Below are positions 17,364 through 26,652 of a DNA stretch of 37,544 nucleotides, in pieces; the stretch's first letter is position 1, and every line of letters starts with the position of its first letter. This DNA comes from Flavobacteriaceae bacterium (lineage in GTDB: Bacteria; Bacteroidota; Bacteroidia; Flavobacteriales; Flavobacteriaceae), in assembly GCA_024743095.1 (NCBI GenBank), contig JANSXF010000042.1, positions 1 to 37,544 on the forward strand, written 5' to 3'. Under the pieces are notes generated by a model, which was not told where the DNA came from, did no database searches, and saw only the letters and a program-made list of their open reading frames with translations. The translations under genes were made by a program, and so were the position numbers.

Positions 17364-20300
17364 TTATGGCCGGTTTATGGGCTTTTCCGAAAAACGGATC
17401 AAGCTATCCTTCCCCATAACTTGCATCCCTTGTTTTGTGGGGGCCGGTTCTTCTTCTTTATAAGGCTCTTCCTTCTTGTTGAAGACCTTTCGCATCAATT
17501 CCCTAAAACTATCAAAGTCCACTTGGTAGGACAATCCAAGGCCTTGTGTATAGCCTTGCCGTTCGGCCAAAAATTGTTGTATTTGGTTTTCCCGGTTAAA
17601 TATCTTGGCACTCAAGGTTCCTTCATCGTTCAACAGCACTTGCACCTCTACATCCCCTGCGACCACTGTTTCCGAAACTCCACCGACAGGTACACCTACC
17701 CGTCCGTTCACCAAAATACGGTCGGATAATTGGGTGGATACCGTTACCCCTATCCTATCCTCTGTTGCAATGTCCGCATTGGGATCGTTATAGCCCTGTT
17801 CGTAGGATACACCAAAATTCAGTTTATCGTTGTTGCCCGCGAGTATCTGGTTAAAAAGCCCCGAAGCGGTCTGAATCAGGTTACCGGTTACGGCCTGTTG
17901 GTTGATCCCTCCGGATTGTGGGTTCACAAAGGTACCTTGTGCCAATAAGAAGAATGCATTCCTTTCCTTGATAGTAGGGTCCTGCAATCGATACTCAAGT
18001 TCCGATTGCACTACCGAGGTAGTCCCCGGAAAGTCGATGTCAAAAGTAATATTGGGGCTTTCCAATTCGCCATCCAAACGGACCACGACCTCGGTGGGAA
18101 TACGTCCCGTGTACCCCGCATTATCCAAAAGCGGTGCCGGATTGGCATTCAAGGAATATACTGCTTCCAGCCCCAACTGGGCCGCCAAGGGGTCCTGTTC
18201 CCACAAAATGGTGCCCCCTGGACGCACTTGGAATTTTTTGTCGATGACACCTCCATATTTAAAATTATACTCCCCTGTGACAACAACAAAGTCCCCGTAC
18301 ATATTGAACTTTCCGTTGGTATTGATCTCTATCAACAAAATGCCCTCCCCGGTTCCCCTCAATGAGCTTCCCGTGGTCTGGTCGACCACGATCTCTACTT
18401 CGGCCTCAGGGGTCACGGCCAGGTCAAATGCCATTTCCAGACCTTGATACTCTTCCAGGATACGTTCCTCCACCAAAGAGCCCTCTCCCCCTCTTTCTAT
18501 AAAATTGATAAAGGAATAGTCCCCCACACTGGTGACATCGCTCAATGGAATCTTTAACGAGGTCCCCCTTGCCGTACTGGCATCCACCGATATGGTCAAC
18601 GCATCGACAGGGCCATAGATACTTCCCGTTCCATTGATAAATCCTTGTCCGTAGTAGAGCGACTCCTCGTTGTACTCGGTATTCAATATCATAAAACGAT
18701 CGCTTTTGGTATCAACATCCAACCCGAGATACCAATCATCAAAACCTGTATGGCTAATGGTGCCGTCCAGGGTTGCCGTGGTTCCCTCTTCCACATCCGA
18801 CAATAGCACATTTTCAAAATAAAAGGTTTGATCAAAGAGCCTTACTTGGGAGCGTGGCGCAAAATCGTAATCCACGTTAAGGTATGGGATTCCAATACCT
18901 GCCTGGTTCAAAGTGAGCAAACCGTTTATGGATGGGTTTTTGACATCCCCTGTAATTACCGCATCTCCACTGATCAACCCCCTGATATTGGAAATGATGT
19001 CCTGTCCCAATGGTTTAAAGGGCTCCATGGCAAAATCCGTGAAATTGGCCCTTAGATCGAGTTCTTGGTCGTTATTGATATTGGTTACCTTGCCATTTAT
19101 GCTCATGCGCTCCTTTCCATTATCGTTTAGCCAAGTGCTCACGCCAAATTCGGTCAGGTCGTTGTTGCCATAGATTCCGACTTCCAGATCGCCCATGCGC
19201 ATATCGTTGACGCTGAAATTTTTTATGTTCAGGCTAGATGTGGGCAAATAGTTCCCATCTTTCTGTAAAATGTTGAGAAACCCCTCTACTTCTCCATTGA
19301 GCTTTAAACTATCTATGGCCGGGGTGATCTTGTTGAGCGACACCAATTTGAACTGGAGGTCCAAGTCCTTATAGGTTGAATCGGCAAACTCTCCCCTTAA
19401 TCGGATTTGTTCCTGGTTATTGTTGTCCATCACCACGTCCTCTATCCGGATGCTGTCCAAAGAACTGTTGAAGATCACCTTGTTCTTATCGTTTCCATTT
19501 TTGTTAAGTACCCAGGTATTGCCCTTGAAACTGACATCCGATTTTTTTAGACCGATCACGGAACGATTATTTTCATTGAAGGTGTGGTAAAAGTTGAGAT
19601 TGTAGCTATCATTGTACTCGCTCCCTCCTTTGAACTCCGTTCTAAAGAAGAGCGTATCCTTCAAGGTGGTATTGATCAGGCTAAAATCCTTGATATCGTA
19701 ATATACCGTGGACATGTCCTCAACGGATACGAAGGTGTTGAACAACGGGTTTTTATTATCGATCTTTAGTTCAATATTATCGAACTTGTTGCCGAAGGCT
19801 TCAATACTTGGAGATCTAAAGGTGAGCTTAAAATCACTTTGGTCGGCCCGGATGGCACCCCGGATAAATGTATTGGCATCAAAAGCGATTTCCGGCACAA
19901 ACACATCTACGATTTTGTTGTAAATCTTAAAATTAAAATCAAGGTATTGGCCATCCGAAATTTTAAAGGGTTGATAATTGGTATAGATGCTTCCCACTGA
20001 GTTCTGGACCAATTGGCCCAGTTCGTTGATCTTGAAGCTGCCCCTCATATACCCAGTAATAATGTCCGGGGAATTTATTTCAATAGTTCTGATGGTATCG
20101 TTATCAAAAGAGGAGACTACACTAAAATCCTCAAAATAATAGGTGTCGTTTTTATTTTGATATGTGGTATTGGAAAACCGCAATTGTCCGGCCATATCGT
20201 CCAGATTGTTTCCTTCGATATCCATGTTCACGTGTCCCTTGAAAATGGAAATACTATCATTGATGAATTTCAAGGCCTTTAAGTCCGCATAATCCACTGC

Positions 20301-21815
20301 GGCAACAAAATTGAATTTATTCTCTCGCTCACCAAAGTTGGCCAACCCTTGAAAATCGAACCTAAAGTTCTCGTCATTGCACAACAGGATACCGTCGAAC
20401 AATTGGTTTCTCAGTACACCTGATACATTTATTTTGTTGTATTCATAGCCATTGAACTCAAATTTGTAGACATCACCGGAAACCTCCGTATTCAAACGCT
20501 CTGCGACAAAGCCCTTTCCTTCCACATTCATATCCATTGAGGCCAGCCCCAATTGGGCATTATCTATAAACTCGCCCAAGTTAAAATCGATCAGGGATAT
20601 AAATCCAATGTAGGAAGCATCCTCGATAGTCTGCACATTGGTCATTTGCAAATCGACATAACTATCCCCTACTGCGGTATTGAGGTTTACGGTAACGTCT
20701 ATTGAGGTCTCCGTAACCTCAGTATCGCCCCGTACGGTAAATTGCCCTAGTTTTTGGACCGAGGCAGGAATGTTGTCCCCCAAGATTTTGGGCAGAATGC
20801 TCCGTAGCTGATAGTAACTGGAGGTGAGGTTATCTATATCGCCCCGCAGTACGAAGGGAGCCTGCTCGCTGAACATGTTGTCGAACCTAAAATCTCCCCG
20901 TATACCCGTATTGTCCGTAAAAAGAAACAGATCATCTACTTGAAGCTGATTAAGCTTACCGCTAAAATCCCCGGTGAAGTTCACAATCTTATCCTGCCCG
21001 AACTCATCAAAAAAGGCATTCACCTCGTTAAGGGCAACGGTAGATTCTGTGAAATCCGCCTCTATTTCCACCAAATCCACAAAGTTTGCCAAATCCTCAC
21101 GCTCGTACTTAAACATGAGGTTCCCCTTGAGCTCGGATTGTTCGGTATCTATCAATAGGGAATCAAAACGCATGTATTGCGTGGTATATTGAAAATCCGC
21201 AGCCAGTTTCTCTAACCGGATACCCCTTTTGGCCAGCGTGGAGAGGTTTTCAATCTTTAAAGAAACATCTGGCCCAAGGATTTGAAAATCATGTGCCAGA
21301 ATATCTATTTCGGAAAAGTTCAACACTTCGGCAGCTTCCAAATTTTCATCGACCAACCTAAAATTTCCATTGTGGATCTCCACCTCTCCCGATGACAAGA
21401 AAAATGGGGGCGTTCCAGGATCACGGGGCTTCCCATCATCCAATTTGTCCACAAAAACATCCAGATTGGTCTGGGGCTCACCTTTATAGGTTCTTAGATT
21501 AAATGTGAGTCCATCCAATTCCATATCGCCAAACTCCATTTTATTATTGGCCATGTTCCTCAGGTTTAGAATGGAGGTAGTGAGTTTGCGTATATAAAAA
21601 AGAGTGTCCTGTTTATAGTCTTCCACATAAACGCCCTTCAACCCCGCATTTAAATTGAAAAGCGATATGCTTACCCGATCAACTTGGATATTGGTCCCAA
21701 ACTCCCCGTTCAAGGTATCCGTTGCATATTTTCCCAGTCTGGTCTGTACCGATGGCATGGAAAGCACCAATGACCCCAAAACCAAAAGAAGGATGATGGC
21801 CATAAGGATACGCAA
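17364..21815 (-). CDS. tamB: TamB-like translocation/assembly module protein
   Basis: This 1483-residue protein has one N-terminal membrane helix (about 3-20) followed by a very long periplasmic beta-rich body of AsmA/TamB type and a C-terminal TamB (DUF490) domain (about 1000-1440). TamB-like bridge proteins carry phospholipid between membranes and assist barrel assembly with TamA/BamA relatives. Supporting features are repeated short beta stretches and the C-terminal signature region reading FVVVTGEYNFKYGGVIDKKF and FDIDFPGTTSVVQSELEYRL. A Lys/Glu/Pro tail closes it. The first in-frame ordinary start is TTG at 21813-21815. The codons before it (IKKLRKILL) would make a better basic n-region but contain only ATC, ATA or CTG, so the true start is uncertain. 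It is divergent from tsaD, 72 bases away. Confidence 0.88.
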   Translation of the reverse strand: MRILMAIILLLVLGSLVLSMPSVQTRLGKYATDTLNGEFGTNIQVDRVSISLFNLNAGLKGVYVEDYKQDTLFYIRKLTTSILNLRNMANNKMEFGDMELDGLTFNLRTYKGEPQTNLDVFVDKLDDGKPRDPGTPPFFLSSGEVEIHNGNFRLVDENLEAAEVLNFSEIDILAHDFQILGPDVSLKIENLSTLAKRGIRLEKLAADFQYTTQYMRFDSLLIDTEQSELKGNLMFKYEREDLANFVDLVEIEADFTESTVALNEVNAFFDEFGQDKIVNFTGDFSGKLNQLQVDDLFLFTDNTGIRGDFRFDNMFSEQAPFVLRGDIDNLTSSYYQLRSILPKILGDNIPASVQKLGQFTVRGDTEVTETSIDVTVNLNTAVGDSYVDLQMTNVQTIEDASYIGFISLIDFNLGEFIDNAQLGLASMDMNVEGKGFVAERLNTEVSGDVYKFEFNGYEYNKINVSGVLRNQLFDGILLCNDENFRFDFQGLANFGERENKFNFVAAVDYADLKALKFINDSISIFKGHVNMDIEGNNLDDMAGQLRFSNTTYQNKNDTYYFEDFSVVSSFDNDTIRTIEINSPDIITGYMRGSFKINELGQLVQNSVGSIYTNYQPFKISDGQYLDFNFKIYNKIVDVFVPEIAFDANTFIRGAIRADQSDFKLTFRSPSIEAFGNKFDNIELKIDNKNPLFNTFVSVEDMSTVYYDIKDFSLINTTLKDTLFFRTEFKGGSEYNDSYNLNFYHTFNENNRSVIGLKKSDVSFKGNTWVLNKNGNDKNKVIFNSSLDSIRIEDVVMDNNNQEQIRLRGEFADSTYKDLDLQFKLVSLNKITPAIDSLKLNGEVEGFLNILQKDGNYLPTSSLNIKNFSVNDMRMGDLEVGIYGNNDLTEFGVSTWLNDNGKERMSINGKVTNINNDQELDLRANFTDFAMEPFKPLGQDIISNIRGLISGDAVITGDVKNPSINGLLTLNQAGIGIPYLNVDYDFAPRSQVRLFDQTFYFENVLLSDVEEGTTATLDGTISHTGFDDWYLGLDVDTKSDRFMILNTEYNEESLYYGQGFINGTGSIYGPVDALTISVDASTARGTSLKIPLSDVTSVGDYSFINFIERGGEGSLVEERILEEYQGLEMAFDLAVTPEAEVEIVVDQTTGSSLRGTGEGILLIEINTNGKFNMYGDFVVVTGEYNFKYGGVIDKKFQVRPGGTILWEQDPLAAQLGLEAVYSLNANPAPLLDNAGYTGRIPTEVVVRLDGELESPNITFDIDFPGTTSVVQSELEYRLQDPTIKERNAFFLLAQGTFVNPQSGGINQQAVTGNLIQTASGLFNQILAGNNDKLNFGVSYEQGYNDPNADIATEDRIGVTVSTQLSDRILVNGRVGVPVGGVSETVVAGDVEVQVLLNDEGTLSAKIFNRENQIQQFLAERQGYTQGLGLSYQVDFDSFRELMRKVFNKKEEPYKEEEPAPTKQGMQVMGKDSLIRFSEKPINRP

Positions 21816-21833
21816 CAGTATTTTACGAAGTTT

Positions 21834-21862
21834 TTTGATAGGGCTTTAATGTTTTACCTTTG
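21834..21862 (+). promoter_or_regulatory. tsaD operon promoter
   Basis: TTTG (21834-21837), a 17-base spacer and TACCTTTG (21855-21862) match the Bacteroidota consensus at every fixed position. The start point would be near 21869, about 19 bases before the GTG of tsaD. The -33 box lies inside the presumed 5' end of the divergent tamB gene. Confidence 0.7.
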
Positions 21863-21887
21863 ATGACCAATTTTTGTTCCAAAACCT

Positions 21888-22916
21888 GTGGAAAATTCAA
21901 AAAAATATATTCTAGCAATCGAATCATCCTGCGATGATACCTCTGCCGCCGTACTTTGCAATACAAAAGTACTGAGCAATGTAGTAGCTACACAAGAAAT
22001 ACACAAGCAATATGGAGGTGTTGTCCCAGAATTGGCATCCAGGGCACATCAACAAAATATTGTTCCCGTGGTGCACCAAGCCTTGGCCAAGGCAAATATC
22101 GATAAAAAACAACTATCCGCCATAGCCTTTACCAGGGGCCCCGGACTTATGGGGTCGTTATTGGTCGGGACTTCATTTGCCAAGTCCTTGGCATTGGGAT
22201 TGAACATTCCCTTGATCGAGGTCAACCATATGGAAGCCCATATTCTGGCCCATTTTATCGAGGATCAAGCCCAGAGCGCCCCTTGTTTTCCTTTTTTGGC
22301 CATGACCATTAGCGGTGGACACACACAAATTGTGAAAGTTACCGATCATTTTACCATGGAAGTTTTGGGCGAGACCTTGGATGATGCCGTTGGCGAAGCG
22401 TTCGATAAAAGTGCTAAATTGATGGGACTGCCCTACCCTGGCGGACCACTTATCGACAAATACGCAAAACTGGGGGACCCGACCGCATTTACTTTTCCCA
22501 AACCAAAGGTTGATGGTCTAAATTTCAGTTTTAGCGGACTAAAAACCAGTATTCTTTACTTTTTGCAGCGCCAGACCCAAAAGAACCCTGGTTTTGTCGA
22601 CCAAAATATAAATGACATCTGTGCCTCGGTACAGTACACCATTTTGGAAATACTAATGGAAAAGCTCCAAATGGCTGTTGAACAGACCCATATAACCCAA
22701 ATTGCCATTGGAGGCGGAGTGGCCGCCAATTCAGGAATCCGTGGCAGGTTAACAGATGCCGAGGAAAAGTTGGGCTGGCAAACCTTTATTCCTAAATTTG
22801 AATATTGCACGGACAATGCCGCCATGATCGGAATTGTGGGGTATCTCAAATTTAAAAAGGGTGAGTTCACCCAACAAAGCATTGCCGCCAAAGCGCGATA
22901 TGCCATCGGCGGCTAA
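21888..22916 (+). CDS. tsaD: tRNA N6-adenosine threonylcarbamoyltransferase
   Basis: TsaD transfers the threonylcarbamoyl group to A37 of ANN-decoding tRNAs, together with TsaB and TsaE, in the cytosol. The 342-residue length is typical. ILAIESSCDDTSAAVL is the N-terminal ASKHA loop. The metal-binding HMEAH motif lies in EVNHMEAHILAHF. The signature SGGHTQIV and the C-terminal IGGGVAANSGIR with FCTDNAAMIG-like YCTDNAAMIG are all present. The start is GTG, about 19 bases past the predicted transcript start. It leads a five-gene plus-strand run (tsaD, rsmE, DUF4159 gene, permease, methyltransferase). Confidence 0.97.
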   Translation: MENSKKYILAIESSCDDTSAAVLCNTKVLSNVVATQEIHKQYGGVVPELASRAHQQNIVPVVHQALAKANIDKKQLSAIAFTRGPGLMGSLLVGTSFAKSLALGLNIPLIEVNHMEAHILAHFIEDQAQSAPCFPFLAMTISGGHTQIVKVTDHFTMEVLGETLDDAVGEAFDKSAKLMGLPYPGGPLIDKYAKLGDPTAFTFPKPKVDGLNFSFSGLKTSILYFLQRQTQKNPGFVDQNINDICASVQYTILEILMEKLQMAVEQTHITQIAIGGGVAANSGIRGRLTDAEEKLGWQTFIPKFEYCTDNAAMIGIVGYLKFKKGEFTQQSIAAKARYAIGG

Positions 22917-22934
22917 CTAATTTAAATCGTAGCT

Positions 22935-23642
22935 ATGCAGCTTTTCTACAACGCCAAATTGGACAATAGCGCCAAGCAATTTGTTTTTCCCCCGGATGAG
23001 AGCAAACACATTGTCAGGGTGCTTCGAAAATCCGAAGGGGATACCGTCCAAATCACCAATGGTAAAGGCTACCTGTTCGAAGCAGAGATATTGGAGGCGG
23101 ACCAAAAAAAATGCAAAGTGCGCATTATCTCGCAGCGAAGGACCATTCCCAAAAGATACAAACTGCACATGGCAGTGGCACCTACCAAAATGAACGACCG
23201 CTATGAGTGGTTTTTGGAAAAGGCCACGGAAATCGGCGTGGATGAAATCACCCCTGTTATTTGTGACCACTCCGAGAGAAAGACCATCAAACTGGAACGG
23301 ATGGAGCGGGTGCTGCAATCGGCCATGAAACAATCTTTACAGACCGTTTTGCCCAAGATCAACCCACCTACCTCTTATAAGGAATTCATCGAAACAAATA
23401 TCTCCGTAGGGTTTAAATTCATCGCACATTGCCAAAACGGGGAAAAGATGGAATTAAAACGAAGGGTGATCGCAGACAACGATATCACCATACTTATCGG
23501 TCCCGAAGGGGATTTCTCCAAGGAAGAGATCGATTTGTCCAAAGAAAAGGGATATATTCCCATTTCTTTGGGACAAAATAGGTTACGGACCGAGACCGCT
23601 GCCATTGTAGCCTGCACAACCGTGGCGATTATCAACAACTAA
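22935..23642 (+). CDS. rsmE: 16S rRNA (uracil1498-N3)-methyltransferase
   Basis: RsmE methylates U1498 of 16S rRNA at N3 using SAM. The 235-residue length fits. An N-terminal PUA-like part (about 1-70; NAKLDNSAKQFVFPPDESKHIVRVLR) precedes a SPOUT trefoil-knot domain. Its SAM loop is ILIGPEGDFSKEEI, and the C-terminal knot is SLGQNRLRTETAAIVA, both hallmark segments. It follows tsaD after 18 bases. Confidence 0.96.
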   Translation: MQLFYNAKLDNSAKQFVFPPDESKHIVRVLRKSEGDTVQITNGKGYLFEAEILEADQKKCKVRIISQRRTIPKRYKLHMAVAPTKMNDRYEWFLEKATEIGVDEITPVICDHSERKTIKLERMERVLQSAMKQSLQTVLPKINPPTSYKEFIETNISVGFKFIAHCQNGEKMELKRRVIADNDITILIGPEGDFSKEEIDLSKEKGYIPISLGQNRLRTETAAIVACTTVAIINN

Positions 23643-23705
23643 ACATCAATACTTCATTTTTTTACAAATGATTATCCTATTTTTAGGGTCGGTTAACCGT
23701 TCCGC

Positions 23706-24356
23706 ATGAAAAAGAACCTGTTTTTGATGGTTTTGCTGCTTTTATTTACAATAAACTTAGCGACCGCCCAACAAATAGCCATACTCAAATACGGAGGAGG
23801 TGGTGATTGGTACTCAAACCCAACGGCACTGCCAAACTTGATTCAGTTTTGCAATACCCATATTGGCACCCGAATGGATACAGAACCACAAACGGTGGAG
23901 GCAGGCAGTGTCTCTATCTTTAAATATCCTTTTTTGCACATGACCGGACATGGGAATGTATTTTTTAATGATCAAGAGGTTCAAAATTTACGCACCTATC
24001 TATTGTCCGGGGGGTTTCTGCACATTGATGACAACTATGGCATGGAACCCTATTTAAGAAGGGAGTTGGAAAAGGTCTTCCCTGATAAACAACTGGAGGA
24101 ACTGGGAACCGACCATCCCATTTTCTCTCAAAGGTTTGCTTTTCCAGGTGGTCTTCCCAAAATTCATGAACACGATGGAAAGCGTCCTCAGGCCTTTGGT
24201 ATTTTTGAAAAGGGCAGACTTGTTTTGCTCTATACCTTCGAGTGCGATTTGGGAGATGGCTGGGAAGACCCTTCCGTACATAACGACCCTGAAGAAGTTA
24301 GGACAAAGGCCCTTCAAATGGGGTCGAATATAATCGAGTATGTTTTTAAAGGTTGA
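23706..24356 (+). CDS. exported DUF4159 domain protein
   Basis: The 216-residue protein has a clear signal peptide (about 1-21, ending ATAQ), so it is periplasmic or exported. The rest is one DUF4159 domain: KYGGGGDWYSNPTALPNLIQF, then FLHMTGHGN, and LLSGGFLHIDDNYG. The fold of DUF4159 resembles glutamine-amidotransferase/ThuA-like flavodoxin folds, with a conserved DD and a Gly-rich loop. No nucleophile Cys is obvious. Function unknown. It starts 63 bases after rsmE and stops 3 bases before the permease start. A CGGTTAACCG palindrome (23690-23699) lies just before its ATG, and a weak TATTTTTA lies just upstream of that. Confidence 0.87.
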   Translation: MKKNLFLMVLLLLFTINLATAQQIAILKYGGGGDWYSNPTALPNLIQFCNTHIGTRMDTEPQTVEAGSVSIFKYPFLHMTGHGNVFFNDQEVQNLRTYLLSGGFLHIDDNYGMEPYLRRELEKVFPDKQLEELGTDHPIFSQRFAFPGGLPKIHEHDGKRPQAFGIFEKGRLVLLYTFECDLGDGWEDPSVHNDPEEVRTKALQMGSNIIEYVFKG

Positions 24357-24359
24357 TCA

Positions 24360-25460
24360 ATGAACTCAAAAACAATAGCCAACGGAATATTGAGGGCGGT
24401 AGCCATAATGGTGGGTGTGGTACTGATTTGCTGGTTCTTTTACAAAATACAGTCCGTACTGGCCTATTTGGCCATAGCCGCCGTAATAGCCCTGCTGGGA
24501 CGTCCCATCGTTAGGTTTTTGAGGGACAGGCTGAAATTTCCCAATACATTTGCAGTGGTGATCACCATGATATTTATGTTGTCCCTTTTCTTGGGAATAC
24601 TTGCGCTATTTATCCCACTTGTTGCCGAACAGAGCAAAAACCTTTCCCTGTTGGATATGGAAACCCTCAAGAACGATCTCAATTCGCTATACCTTCAAAC
24701 ATTGGATTATTTTGGAGCATCCACACGCAGTGTAAACCATATGCTGGATGAATCCAAGATCGAAGAAAATGTGCTCAAGGGACTGGACCTAAAATTTATT
24801 CCCAACTTCATCAATTCGATTGTCAATGTTTTGAGCAATTTTAGCATTGGTCTATTTTCAGTACTGTTCATCTCCTTCTTTTTTTTAAAGGACAGTAAAT
24901 TGATGCAAAATGGCCTTCTGACCTTTGTCCCGGACAACAAAGAAAGTAATCTGGTAAAATCCATTGACAAGATCAACAATTTGCTCTCAAGATATTTTGC
25001 CGGTATACTATTACAGTTGTTCATACTATTTGTAATATACACCATTGCACTCTTGATAGTGGGAGTGGAAAACGCCATCGTAATCGCCTTCCTTTGTGCC
25101 CTGTTCAATATCATTCCCTATATAGGTCCGATCATTGGTGGGGCAACCATGATCTTATTGACCATGACCACTTTTATCGATGCCGATTTTAGCTCGGTAA
25201 TTTTACCGAAAGCCATGTATGTTTTAATAGGATTGAGCATCGGACAATTGATAGATAATTTCTTTTCGCAACCCTTTATTTTTTCCACGAGCGTTAAATC
25301 ACACCCGTTGGAAATCTTCCTGGTGATCATCATTGCCGGCCTTCTCTTTGGGGTAGTGGGAATGGTTATCGCGGTTCCTGGATACACCGCCATCAAGGTG
25401 ATCTTGAAGGAGTTTTTGGCCGAAAATGCTTTCGTAAAAAAACTAACCAAGGATTTATAG
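24360..25460 (+). CDS. AI-2E/PerM-family integral membrane permease
   Basis: The 366-residue protein has about eight hydrophobic helices: three close to the N-terminus (about 10-30, 32-48 and 62-88), a long soluble amphipathic stretch (about 95-150), then helices near 155-180, 215-240, 240-265, 270-300 and 310-345. This is the AI-2E transporter (PerM/TqsA) layout. The FNIIPYIGPIIGG motif in its second half is diagnostic. Family members export small molecules or ions, including Na+/H+ exchangers in some bacteria. The substrate cannot be told from sequence. It is the fourth gene of the tsaD run, 3 bases after the DUF4159 gene. Confidence 0.9.
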   Translation: MNSKTIANGILRAVAIMVGVVLICWFFYKIQSVLAYLAIAAVIALLGRPIVRFLRDRLKFPNTFAVVITMIFMLSLFLGILALFIPLVAEQSKNLSLLDMETLKNDLNSLYLQTLDYFGASTRSVNHMLDESKIEENVLKGLDLKFIPNFINSIVNVLSNFSIGLFSVLFISFFFLKDSKLMQNGLLTFVPDNKESNLVKSIDKINNLLSRYFAGILLQLFILFVIYTIALLIVGVENAIVIAFLCALFNIIPYIGPIIGGATMILLTMTTFIDADFSSVILPKAMYVLIGLSIGQLIDNFFSQPFIFSTSVKSHPLEIFLVIIIAGLLFGVVGMVIAVPGYTAIKVILKEFLAENAFVKKLTKDL

Positions 25461-25467
25461 TTTTAGT

Positions 25468-26652
25468 TTGAATAGACTTATTTTAAATACTGGTGTACAG
25501 GAATTTATATCAAAAAATATGTCGTCTGACATCATGTCAGTCCTACTGGGCAAGCCTACTTTTGAAGGAATTCTGCAAAAAGAGCTGGCCGAGCAGATCC
25601 AAGCCAAGAAAAAGTCCAAGGACAAGCTCCCAACCTGGTTCCGAACACCCAACATTTATTATCCGAACAAACTAAATATTGAGCAAACAAGCTCAGAGTT
25701 AACGGCAGCTTACAAAGCTCGGCTGACCGATGGAAAATCACTTGTGGATACCACCGGTGGCTTTGGTGTGGACAGCTACTTTTTTTCCAAAAAAATCGCA
25801 ACTGTCCTTCACTGCGAAATCAATCAAGGGTTGAGCGAAATTGCGCGCCATAATTTTAAAATTTTAGGACGGGAAAATATTGAATGTCTACCAGGGGATG
25901 GTATCGATTTTATTACAAATTCCACCTCCCATTTCGATTGGATCTACCTAGACCCATCTCGAAGAAATGACGCAAAGGCAAAGGTGTTCCTACTGGAGGA
26001 TTGTCTACCCAATCTACCTGAACATCTTCCCAAACTTTTTCAAAAAACGCAAAATATCCTAGTAAAAACCTCTCCGCTCTTGGACATAAAATTGGGCATT
26101 GAAGCGTTGGATTTTGTCAAGGAAGTTCATGTGGTCGCCGTTCACAATGAAGTAAAAGAACTTTTGTTCGTCCTAGAAAAGGGGTTCATAGGAAGCATCA
26201 AAATAAGAACCATAAATATGGTCCACCAAGGTGGGGATACCTTCGATTTTGAATTGGAACAGGAACAGCTCTCCCAGGTCGAATTTGATGAACCATCCTC
26301 TTATTTGTACGAGCCCAATGCCGCCATTCTAAAATCAGGAGGGTTCAAGTGCGTCGGAAAGAACCATGGGCTGGCCAAATTGCACCCGCATTCGCACTTG
26401 TACACTTGTGCCAAACTGGTCGACTTTCCCGGAAGGAGGTTCAAAATCAACAACATAGTGCCCTACTCCAAAAAATCCATGAAATCCATTGGTGCTTTAA
26501 AAGCAAACATCACCACACGTAATTTCCCCATATCAGTGGCCGAGCTGCGTAAAAAACACAAAATAAAGGACGGTGGAAATCAATATCTTTTCTTCACCAA
26601 ATCCTTAAACGATACACTCGTGGTATTGGATTGCGAAAAAACACACGATTAA
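25468..26652 (+). CDS. THUMP-like class I SAM-dependent methyltransferase
   Basis: The 394-residue cytosolic protein begins at TTG, 7 bases after the permease stop. The start is supported by the good continuity MNRLILNTGVQEFI. Residues of about 50-80 (LPTWFRTPNIYYPNKLNIEQTSSE) are typical of a Bacteroidota family annotated as THUMP-like or RNA methyltransferase-like. The SAM-binding glycine loop is VDTTGGFGVDSYFF (93-106). Motif IV reads LDPSRRND (161-168), as in amino-group RNA methyltransferases (DPPR/DPSRR class). The C-terminal region (about 300-390) matches the THUMP-like domain. An RNA substrate is inferred, not shown. Its last 4 bases overlap the end of the convergent esterase gene. 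Confidence 0.88.
   Translation: MNRLILNTGVQEFISKNMSSDIMSVLLGKPTFEGILQKELAEQIQAKKKSKDKLPTWFRTPNIYYPNKLNIEQTSSELTAAYKARLTDGKSLVDTTGGFGVDSYFFSKKIATVLHCEINQGLSEIARHNFKILGRENIECLPGDGIDFITNSTSHFDWIYLDPSRRNDAKAKVFLLEDCLPNLPEHLPKLFQKTQNILVKTSPLLDIKLGIEALDFVKEVHVVAVHNEVKELLFVLEKGFIGSIKIRTINMVHQGGDTFDFELEQEQLSQVEFDEPSSYLYEPNAAILKSGGFKCVGKNHGLAKLHPHSHLYTCAKLVDFPGRRFKINNIVPYSKKSMKSIGALKANITTRNFPISVAELRKKHKIKDGGNQYLFFTKSLNDTLVVLDCEKTHD

Noticed and set aside
23690..23699. CGGTTAACCG palindrome as an operator for the DUF4159 gene
   Set aside because: A lone 10-base palindrome close to the start codon; noted in the gene entry but too weak to stand alone.
24360..25460. Quorum-sensing role from the AI-2E family name
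   Set aside because: Most members do not transport AI-2, and no luxS or lsr genes are present.
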